The position numbers and the translations under genes were made by a program. A stretch of DNA of 7,241 bases from JACQFK01 sp964604905 (GTDB lineage Bacteria > Planctomycetota > MHYJ01 > JACPRB01), in contig CAZSCC010000081.1 in NCBI GenBank assembly GCA_964604905.1, positions 1 to 7,241 on the forward strand. The letters run 5' to 3'. Under the pieces are notes generated by a model. That model ran no database searches, was not told the origin of the DNA, and worked only from the letters and a program-made list of their open reading frames with translations. Shown here in pieces: positions 1 through 5,877 of this stretch. Position 1 is the stretch's first letter, and each line of letters opens with the position of its first letter.

Positions 1-1
1 C

Positions 2-214
2 AAGGGCCACATCGAGTTCAAGGGCGCCTTCAGCGACGCCGAGAAAGTATTCCTGTGGGACCCCCAGACCTCGGGCGGCCTCTTCTTCGGGATCCAGGCG
101 AAGGACGCCGACGCGTGCCTGAAGAAGATCCACGAACGAGGGATCACCGACGCCCGCATCGTGGGCGAGGCGTTCAAGACGGACAAGCCGCACCTGGAAG
201 TCGTCCGCGGGTAG
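2..214 (+). CDS. selD: Selenide, water dikinase (selenophosphate synthetase), C-terminal end only
   Basis: This is the last 70 codons of a gene that enters from the left edge, in frame from base 2 to the TAG at 212-214. SelD makes selenophosphate from selenide and ATP in the cytoplasm, for selenocysteine and selenouridine synthesis. The visible part contains WDPQTSGGLFFG (residues 19-30 of the fragment). The DPQTSGGL core is a hallmark of the SelD C-terminal AIRS-C domain and separates it from PurM and other relatives. After it comes the expected helix (KDADACLKKIHERG) and a closing strand with IVGEA, which matches the family's end. Full-length SelD is about 350 residues, so some 280 lie outside the window. 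The catalytic N-terminal Cys/Sec loop is not visible, so activity cannot be judged. The next gene starts 11 bases downstream, probably in the same transcript. Confidence 0.9.
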   Translation, partial: KGHIEFKGAFSDAEKVFLWDPQTSGGLFFGIQAKDADACLKKIHERGITDARIVGEAFKTDKPHLEVVRG

Positions 215-216
215 CC

Positions 217-220
217 GGAG
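217..220 (+). promoter_or_regulatory. Shine-Dalgarno GGAG that fixes the start of the GtaA-like gene
   Basis: GGAG lies 5 bases before the ATG at 226, just after the selD stop. This supports 226 over the upstream in-frame ATG at 55. Starting at 55 would overlap selD out of frame for 160 bases and would put 57 arginine-rich residues ahead of a good lipoprotein signal peptide. Confidence 0.75.
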
Positions 221-225
221 ACTGG

Positions 226-2130
226 ATGATCGCCCGCGGGGGATCGCGATGGGCGCTCCTGGTCCTCGCCCTGGGCGCTGGCTGCGTTCCGGCGGAGCCG
301 CGCAAGGGGTACCCCCCCGCCGAGCTCCCCGCGTTCCGCGCTCCGGCCCTCCCGCTCATTGTCCAGACCCCCTACCTGAACGTCTGGCTCTTCGGCGACC
401 GACTCACCGACGATTCCCCCAAGCTCTGGAACGGACAGGTCAAGGGCATGGCCGGGCTCCTCCGCGTCGACGGGAAGGCCTACCGCTTCCTCGGCATGCC
501 GGGCTCCCCCGTCCCGCCCATGAGGCAGGAGGCCGTCCGCGTCTGGCCCACGCGTACGGAGGTCGAGTTTTCCATCGAGGACGTGCGGCTCAAGCTCGAA
601 TTCCTTTCTCCCCTCGACCCGCGCGACCTGGACGTCCTCTCGCTCCCGGTCGCCTACGTCCGCGCCGAGGTCATGAGTCGGACCGGGCGAAAGATCCAAC
701 TCCACCTCGACATCACCGGTGAGTGGGCGGTCGGCTCGACCGACCGGCGCATCACGTTCGACGGCCTCTTCCGCATCCGCCCCACTCAGCCGCGGCTCTT
801 CCGGGAGACCTCCTCCTTCCCGGACTGGGGCGACATCCACTGGACGGCCGTCGACCCGGCCCTGTCGCAGTACGGCGTCGACAAGGAAGTGCGCCAGGCG
901 TTCGTCGACGGGACGGCGCCGCAACGGGACCTGCGCTACCCTCGCCCCGCCAACGAGGACTGGCCCGTCTTCGCCCACGCGTGGGACCTCGGGCTCGTGA
1001 AGGCCCCCGTGGCGCGCCGCGCTCTTCTGGCCCACGTCCGCCGCGAGGCGATCCTCTATTTCGGCGCGGTCTGCCCGTCCTACTGGACCCGGTCCTTCGA
1101 CGACGGCTTCGCGCTGGTCGCCCGGGCGGCCTCCCTGTGCGACGAACTCCGCACCCGCGCCCTCGCCCTGGACGCCGAGGTGCTCGCGCGGGCGCGCGAC
1201 GCCGGAGGCGAGCCCCTCGCCGCGCTCGCCGCGCTCACGTTCCGCCAGACGTTCGCGGCCCACGAACTCGTTCTCCACAAGGGACAGCCCCTTTATTTTT
1301 CGAAGTCGTTCGACGCCTCGGGCGCGAGCCCGGTCCAGGCCCTGGAGACCCTCTACGCCGGCGCGCCCGCGCTCCTGGCCTTCAACCCCAGACTGCTGGC
1401 GATGCAGGTCGCCCCCGTCCTTGAGGCGCTCCGCCGCGCAGAGTGGAGCGAGCGCCACGCCCCGCGCGATCTCGGCCTCTACCCCGCCGCCACCGGCCAG
1501 GCGCAGCCGGACGATCAGCGGATCGAATCCACCGCGGTCCTCCTCCTGCTCGCCGCTCTCGCCCGGGAGGGAGACGCGCGCACGCTCCAGAAGCTCGGGC
1601 AGGTCCTCGTGGAGGCGGCGAACGAGGAGCTCTGGGGGTCCGGAGAGACCCATCCCATCCTCGCCTCGATCCTGGCGCTCGCTACGCTCCCCGAGTTCCG
1701 CGACGAGGCGCAGAAGCGGATGAAGCGCTGGCTCACCCAGGCGGATGCGGGCGACCACACCTCGCTCTCGTTCGGCGACCGGGAGGGGTGGAGCCTGAAG
1801 CCCCACTTCCTCGCCGACCGCCTGCTGGGCCTCGGCCTCGTCCCGGAAACCGCCCTCGCGCGCGAGACCGCCTTCGCGCGACGCCGCGCCGGCCGCTTCG
1901 GAGCGCCCCTCGACAGCAGACGGCCTCAGATGCGGGTGGACGCCCTGCTGTTCCTCGACCGCGCCGCCGCCGCGGACGTCCTCCGCGCCATGAACGAGAC
2001 CCCTTCGAGGCTTCCGCCCGGCGACCGCTACGAGACGGATACCGCGCGCCTGGTCGGCGGACAGGCCCGTCCCAGCCTGGGGGCCGTCTTCGCTCCGGTC
2101 CTCCTTCACGAAGGGTTTGGCCGGCGTTAG
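226..2130 (+). CDS. GtaA/DUF4965-family glutaminase-like lipoprotein
   Basis: This 634-residue protein starts with a lipoprotein signal peptide whose lipobox is LGAGC (Cys20). Residue +2 is Val, so there is no Asp inner-membrane retention signal. The body matches the fungal/Bacteroides glutaminase A family in domain order. The N-terminal DUF5127-like part (about 40-260) shows PLIVQTPYLNVWL (43-55), WNG (68-70) and TGEW (164-167). The middle GtaA/DUF4965-like six-hairpin part (about 265-480) shows PLYFSK (355-360) and DLGLYP (415-420). The DUF1793-like end shows DGDHTSLSF-type text near 508-516, DRLLGLGL (531-538), APLDSR (560-565) and NETPSR (590-595). Characterised members convert glutamine to glutamate and ammonia outside the cytoplasm. 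The region usually reading DDFAGHLAHN is missing here, replaced by a short GSGETHPILA (471-480), and EESGNM has become IESTAV (433-438). The substrate may therefore differ. Family membership is confident; glutaminase activity is not. Confidence 0.85.
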   Translation: MIARGGSRWALLVLALGAGCVPAEPRKGYPPAELPAFRAPALPLIVQTPYLNVWLFGDRLTDDSPKLWNGQVKGMAGLLRVDGKAYRFLGMPGSPVPPMRQEAVRVWPTRTEVEFSIEDVRLKLEFLSPLDPRDLDVLSLPVAYVRAEVMSRTGRKIQLHLDITGEWAVGSTDRRITFDGLFRIRPTQPRLFRETSSFPDWGDIHWTAVDPALSQYGVDKEVRQAFVDGTAPQRDLRYPRPANEDWPVFAHAWDLGLVKAPVARRALLAHVRREAILYFGAVCPSYWTRSFDDGFALVARAASLCDELRTRALALDAEVLARARDAGGEPLAALAALTFRQTFAAHELVLHKGQPLYFSKSFDASGASPVQALETLYAGAPALLAFNPRLLAMQVAPVLEALRRAEWSERHAPRDLGLYPAATGQAQPDDQRIESTAVLLLLAALAREGDARTLQKLGQVLVEAANEELWGSGETHPILASILALATLPEFRDEAQKRMKRWLTQADAGDHTSLSFGDREGWSLKPHFLADRLLGLGLVPETALARETAFARRRAGRFGAPLDSRRPQMRVDALLFLDRAAAADVLRAMNETPSRLPPGDRYETDTARLVGGQARPSLGAVFAPVLLHEGFGRR

Positions 2131-2136
2131 AGAAGT

Positions 2137-2865
2137 ATGCGGAATGCGGTCGCGATCCTGCTCCTCCTGGCGCAGGAGAAGCATTTCGACCCCGCCGTCC
2201 ACGAGGCGACGCGGACCTTCGCCTACGAGGACTTCCGGATCATCCCCGTCCGCGTCCATCTCCTTCGATCCAAGACGGAGGACGCCCTCAACTGCCGGCT
2301 CGAGGAGAAGGACGTGCAGCGGGTCTTCGAGAAGATCAGCCGGATCTGGAACAAGGCCGGCCTCGCCCCGCGGATCGAGTCGGTCGTGAGCGAGGACGCC
2401 GTCGTTCCCGAGGGATTCCAGGGGGCCGCTGCCGAGTTCGACCAGTTCAAGGCCGCCCGGCCGGCAAAGGGGCGGGACGCCGGGATGATCCACGTCTACT
2501 ACGTGCACCTCCTGTCGACCAACGGCGTCTTCATGGCACGGGACGCCATCTTCGTGAAGGATACGGCGGCCCTGCGCGCCGTGAAAGGCGGAGTGGACGA
2601 ACCGCTCCCCCGGGTCACCTCGCACGAGATCGGGCACGCCATGGGTCTCCCCCACCGCCAAGACACGATCAATCTCATGGCCTCCGGCACGACCGGCTGG
2701 TCGGTCAACGACGCGGAGATCGCCCGGGTGCGCGACTGGGCCGGCAAGCAGGAGTGGATCCTGGATCCGCAGGCCGCGTTCGACAAGAAGTTCTATGACG
2801 TCCTGGCCGCGCTTCCCGGGGAACACGAGCTGAAAACGAAATCGAAGGCGGCGCTGCCAAAGTAG
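2137..2865 (+). CDS. Small secreted metzincin-type zinc metalloprotease
   Basis: The 242-residue protein starts with a short hydrophobic leader (MRN then AVAILLLLA), probably a Sec signal peptide, though its length is marginal. The catalytic site is a textbook metzincin motif, HEIGHAMGLPH. His163, His167 and His173 would bind zinc and Glu164 would be the general base. The Met-turn is NLMASG with Met181, eight residues after the third His, as in matrixin-like proteases. Before it lie an IPVRVHLL strand (36-43) and an LEEKDVQRVFEKISRIW helix (55-71), an arrangement I associate with uncharacterised secreted bacterial metalloproteases. Cys53 is the only cysteine. The gene begins 6 bases after the GtaA-like stop. 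It lacks a well-spaced Shine-Dalgarno (GAGAAG ends one base before ATG), so translational coupling to the upstream gene is likely. It lies in the same frame as that gene, separated by TAG plus two codons. The substrate is unknown. A family narrower than metzincin cannot be assigned. Confidence 0.85.
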   Translation: MRNAVAILLLLAQEKHFDPAVHEATRTFAYEDFRIIPVRVHLLRSKTEDALNCRLEEKDVQRVFEKISRIWNKAGLAPRIESVVSEDAVVPEGFQGAAAEFDQFKAARPAKGRDAGMIHVYYVHLLSTNGVFMARDAIFVKDTAALRAVKGGVDEPLPRVTSHEIGHAMGLPHRQDTINLMASGTTGWSVNDAEIARVRDWAGKQEWILDPQAAFDKKFYDVLAALPGEHELKTKSKAALPK

Positions 2866-2872
2866 ACCCGGC

Positions 2873-2900
2873 GATTCGTGATTCGTAATTCCTGATTCGG
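2873..2900 (+). repeat. Four degenerate heptamers (GATTCGT type) in the intergenic gap
   Basis: The heptamers GATTCGT, GATTCGT, AATTCCT and GATTCGG follow each other without spacers. The first two are identical. The tract is about 43% G+C, well below its surroundings. It fills half of the 55-base gap between the protease stop and the next start, and overlaps the weak -35 candidate of the proposed promoter. Confidence 0.75.
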
Positions 2901-2911
2901 CCCGCTACACT
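2882..2911 (+). promoter_or_regulatory. Possible sigma70-type promoter with TACACT -10 box
   Basis: TACACT at 2906-2911 matches four of six bases of TATAAT and ends 9 bases before the ATG at 2921. A weak -35 candidate, TTCGTA (2882-2887), lies 18 bases upstream and matches only three positions of TTGACA. If used, transcription would begin at or within a few bases of the start codon, giving an almost leaderless mRNA. This fits the absence of a well-spaced Shine-Dalgarno. It is a prediction from sequence only. Confidence 0.4.
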
Positions 2912-2919
2912 GGTGGGCC
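2899..2919 (+). other. Inverted repeat directly upstream of the start codon
   Basis: GGCCC (2899-2903) pairs with GGGCC (2915-2919). The stem can be extended inward by G-T, C-G and T-G pairs to leave the loop ACACT. It ends one base before the ATG at 2921 and encloses the TACACT box. There is no T-run, so it is not a typical terminator. It could be an operator-like dyad, an mRNA hairpin or chance in GC-rich DNA. Confidence 0.4.
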
Positions 2920-2920
2920 T

Positions 2921-5851
2921 ATGCGCCCCCTGGTCCTCGCTTTCTTCTTCATTTCCGGCCTCTGCGGCCTGCTCTACGAGGTCGTCTGGATCCGCGTCGC
3001 CGGGACGGTGATCGGCAACACGACCTACGCGCTCGGCACGGTGGTGGGCGTCTTCATGGGCGGCCTGGCGCTCGGAGCGTGGTGGGGCGGACGGGCCGCC
3101 GATCGCCGCCAGGGGGGATCCCTGCTCCGACTGTACGGACTCCTTGAAGCGGGCATCGCGCTTTCCGCGGCCCTGGTCCCCTTCCTGATCGCCGCAAGCG
3201 AGCCGATCTTCCGCCTCCTCTGGAATTCCGTGGGCGAGATCGCCCCCCTCTACGCCGCACTCCGCGTCCTCCTGGTCGGGATCGTCCTCATCGTCCCGAC
3301 CACGCTCATGGGAGCGACCCTTCCGGTCCTGTCGCGGTTCCTCTGCGACTCGGGCGAGGAGGCCGCGCGACACGCGGGACTCGCCTACGCGGTCAACACG
3401 TTCGGCGGAGTGGCCGGGACGCTCCTCTCGGGCTTCTGGCTCATCCCCACGGTGGGCCTACGCGCGACGACGTGGGTCGCAGTCGCGCTCAACCTCGCCA
3501 TCGGCGTCGCCTCCGTCGCGGTCGCCCGCGGCCGGTCGGGGGAGGTCAGCCCGTCGCTCCCCCCCGAGCCGCGCCCCCGGCCGCTCGCCCTCTGGGTCGC
3601 CGCCTTCTCGGGCTTCTCGGCGCTCGTTTACGAAGTCACCTGGACGCGGTCGCTCATCCTCTCGATGGGCTCGACCGTCTACGCCTTCACGCTCATCCTG
3701 ACGGCCTTCATCCTCGGACTCGCCGCGGGGAGCGCCGTCTCGGCACGGTTCGTCTCCCGCTTCAGGCATCCCCTCCCCATCCTGGCGGCCCTCCAGGCGG
3801 CCATCGGACTCGCCGCGATCGTCCTCCTCCCCATCCTGGGGGACCTGCCGCTCCGCGTCGCCCCGATCGTCGAGGCCCACCGGTCGGACTACGGGGCGAT
3901 CCTGCGGGCCGAGTCCCGGATGATCGCGCTCTTCGTCCTCCTCCCCACCCTCCTGATCGGAGCGGTCTTTCCCCTCGCCTTCCGTCTCGCCGCCGGACCG
4001 GCGACCGCCGTCGGCCGCTCCGTGGCGGCGGTCTACACGTGGAACACGGTCGGCAGCATCGCCGGCTCGGTCGCGGCCTCGTTCCTGCTCGTCCCGACGA
4101 TCGGCCTCGCCGCCTCGATCCTCCTGGCCGCCACCGTCAACCTCGCGCTTTCCGCCTTCATCCTCCTGCGCGATTCCCGGAGGACCCTCGCCCTCGCTCC
4201 CGTCATGCTGGCGATGATCGCCTGGTTCCTCCCCTCGTGGGATCCGCGCGTCCTCGCCAGCGGCGCCTATCTCTACGCGGCCGGGAAGACGGGGCCGGAA
4301 CTCCGGAAGCATCTCGAGAGCGAGTCGACGATCGTGGGGGAGTACTGGGATGCCTACGGTCTCACCACCGTCCACCGGTCGGCCCGCGGGGCGCTCGCCA
4401 TCCGGGTGAACGGGAAGAACGACGCTTCGACGACCACCGAGGACATGCCCACCCAGCGCACGGTGGGACACCTCGGGCTCCTCCACCATCCCGCGCCGAA
4501 GCGGGTCCTGGTCATCGGCCTCGGAAGCGGCGTAACCCTGGGGGCCGTGGCGCGCCACCCCGTCGAACGAATCGACTGCGTGGAGATCTCCCCCGCCGGG
4601 GTCCGCGCGTCGGCCCATTTCACGGAGGCGAATGGCCGCATCCTCCAGGACCCGCGCGTGCGCCTCACGATCGGCGATGGGCGCAACGCCGTCCTGTTCG
4701 CCAGGGAGCCCTACGACGTCATCGTCTCCCAGCCCTCCAATCTCTGGGTCAGCGGGATGGCGAGCCTCTTCACGCGAGATCATTTCGAGTCCGCCCGCGG
4801 CCGGCTGGGCCCCGGAGGGATCTACTGCCAGTGGGTCCATGCGTACCGGCTGCCGCTGGAGGACTTCCAGGCGATCCTCCGCACTTTCTTCGCCGTCTTC
4901 CCCGAAGGGAGCCTCTGGGAGGTCTTCCCCGGCCAGGACTACATCCTGCTGGGTTCCGCGGCTCCCCTCCGCGTCCCCTGGCCCGACCTTGAGCGGCGCT
5001 TGGGCGCCCCGTTCCATTTCGAGGAGTTCCGGGGCGCCGACCTCCTCCTGGGCCGCTGGATCGCGGACGCCGCGACGGTCCGGTCGTCGACCGGGCCCTC
5101 ACCGCTGATCACCGACGACCTCTCCACGATCGAGTACTCCACCTCGCGCGCCATGTTCACGAGGTTACAGCCCAGGATTCTCTCATGGCTGGACGAGATC
5201 CGGAAGCGGCCGCTTCCGCTGGACGCGTATCCAGGATCCGACGCCGCCCGCGTCTCCGAGGCCCGCGAGCGCCGCCGGAGCCTGGCTTCCCTCCTCTCCT
5301 ACGAGGCCGAGAAGCATGCGGCCCACGAGGTCCTCGAGCGGCTTCAGGAGCTGCGGATCCCGCTCGCCGACGACGCCCACGTGCGGGACTACTTCGACTC
5401 CATCGCGCTCTACGCGCGGCTCGACGCGCGAACGCTCCGGATGGGTGGAAAGTACCCTCTCGCCCTGCGGGTGCTGAGAAGCATTCCTAAGGAATCGACC
5501 CACTACCCCGATGCGCTCTTCGACCGCGCCGACGTGGCCGAACGGATCGGGAACCTGGAGGAAAAGGCGCGCTGCGTCCGGGCGCTCCGCACGGACTACC
5601 CCGACTCCTTCGCCGGGACTTGCCTGCAAGCCGCCTTCGCCGAGCACGACTCCTCCTGGCCCCTCGCCGAAAGGAAATGGCGCGACGCGCTGCTCCTCCG
5701 GGCGGACTCCGACTACGTCCACGCCCAGCTCGCCTCGCTTCTGGCCAAGCTCGGTCGGCGCGAGGAGGCCCGCGAGGCGTGCGCCCGGGCGCTCGACCTC
5801 GACCCCGCCAACGCGCTGGCCCGCCGCGTGTTGGACGGACTGGCCAAATGA
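2921..5851 (+). CDS. Fused membrane (MFS-like)/spermidine-synthase-like protein with C-terminal TPR-like helices
   Basis: This 976-residue protein has three parts. Residues 1-440 hold about 13 hydrophobic segments in two homologous halves: SGLCGLLYEVVWIR (12-25) recurs as SGFSALVYEVTWTR (230-243), and PTTLMGATLP (126-135) as PTLLIGAVFP (342-351). Residues about 470-690 form a spermidine-synthase-like, SAM-binding Rossmann domain with VLVIGLGSG (529-537), VEI with Glu555 (probable ribose-binding acid), DGRN with Asp586, and DVIVSQPSNLW (599-609). Residues about 780-976 are helical with TPR-like units, clearest at 932-967 (LAKLGRREEA, then LDLDPANALA). The family is widespread and annotated as fused MFS/spermidine synthase, but its true substrate is mostly unknown. 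True spermidine synthases carry a catalytic Asp where this protein has Gln604; related fused proteins usually read SEPSNPW there. Aminopropyl transfer is therefore doubtful. It starts after a 55-base gap, possibly from its own promoter, and precedes the flavin oxidase by 26 bases. Confidence 0.88.
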   Translation: MRPLVLAFFFISGLCGLLYEVVWIRVAGTVIGNTTYALGTVVGVFMGGLALGAWWGGRAADRRQGGSLLRLYGLLEAGIALSAALVPFLIAASEPIFRLLWNSVGEIAPLYAALRVLLVGIVLIVPTTLMGATLPVLSRFLCDSGEEAARHAGLAYAVNTFGGVAGTLLSGFWLIPTVGLRATTWVAVALNLAIGVASVAVARGRSGEVSPSLPPEPRPRPLALWVAAFSGFSALVYEVTWTRSLILSMGSTVYAFTLILTAFILGLAAGSAVSARFVSRFRHPLPILAALQAAIGLAAIVLLPILGDLPLRVAPIVEAHRSDYGAILRAESRMIALFVLLPTLLIGAVFPLAFRLAAGPATAVGRSVAAVYTWNTVGSIAGSVAASFLLVPTIGLAASILLAATVNLALSAFILLRDSRRTLALAPVMLAMIAWFLPSWDPRVLASGAYLYAAGKTGPELRKHLESESTIVGEYWDAYGLTTVHRSARGALAIRVNGKNDASTTTEDMPTQRTVGHLGLLHHPAPKRVLVIGLGSGVTLGAVARHPVERIDCVEISPAGVRASAHFTEANGRILQDPRVRLTIGDGRNAVLFAREPYDVIVSQPSNLWVSGMASLFTRDHFESARGRLGPGGIYCQWVHAYRLPLEDFQAILRTFFAVFPEGSLWEVFPGQDYILLGSAAPLRVPWPDLERRLGAPFHFEEFRGADLLLGRWIADAATVRSSTGPSPLITDDLSTIEYSTSRAMFTRLQPRILSWLDEIRKRPLPLDAYPGSDAARVSEARERRRSLASLLSYEAEKHAAHEVLERLQELRIPLADDAHVRDYFDSIALYARLDARTLRMGGKYPLALRVLRSIPKESTHYPDALFDRADVAERIGNLEEKARCVRALRTDYPDSFAGTCLQAAFAEHDSSWPLAERKWRDALLLRADSDYVHAQLASLLAKLGRREEAREACARALDLDPANALARRVLDGLAK

Positions 5852-5870
5852 CCCGTAAGGAAGGTAGACT
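5841..5870 (+). promoter_or_regulatory. Possible promoter with TAGACT -10 box before the flavin oxidase gene
   Basis: TAGACT (5865-5870) ends 7 bases before the ATG at 5878 and matches four of six bases of TATAAT. TGGCCA (5841-5846), inside the end of the upstream gene, matches four of six bases of TTGACA with an 18-base spacer. Transcription would start at about the ATG itself, giving a leaderless message. The alternative is that this gene is only co-transcribed with the upstream gene and uses the AAGGAAGG stretch (5857-5864) as a distant Shine-Dalgarno, 13 bases from the ATG. Confidence 0.4.
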
Positions 5871-5874
5871 TCCT
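5858..5874 (+). other. Short perfect inverted repeat upstream of the flavin oxidase start
   Basis: AGGAAG (5858-5863) and CTTCCT (5869-5874) are perfect complements around the loop GTAGA, three bases before the ATG. The left arm contains the only Shine-Dalgarno-like purine run, so an mRNA hairpin would hide it. The dyad also encloses the TAGACT box. No T-run follows, so it is not a typical terminator. Confidence 0.45.
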
Positions 5875-5877
5875 CCT

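Noticed and set aside
55..225. N-terminal extension of the GtaA-like gene to the ATG at 55
   Set aside because: It would overlap selD out of frame and give arginine-rich, low-complexity residues before a good lipoprotein signal peptide. The ATG at 226 has GGAG at ideal spacing.
1443..2798. 451-codon + strand open frame spanning the GtaA-like and protease genes
   Set aside because: It is a shifted-frame shadow, rich in Arg, Pro and Gly. It crosses two genes with clear family motifs in the other frame.
2899..2919. Rho-independent terminator between the protease and the 976-residue gene
   Set aside because: The inverted repeat abuts the next start codon and is followed by CCTATGCG, not a T-run.
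3458..5017. 519-codon open frame on the minus strand
   Set aside because: It lies wholly antisense to the 976-residue gene. Its product is a run of Gly, Arg, Asp and Glu with no fold-like pattern, as expected from codon bias in GC-rich DNA.
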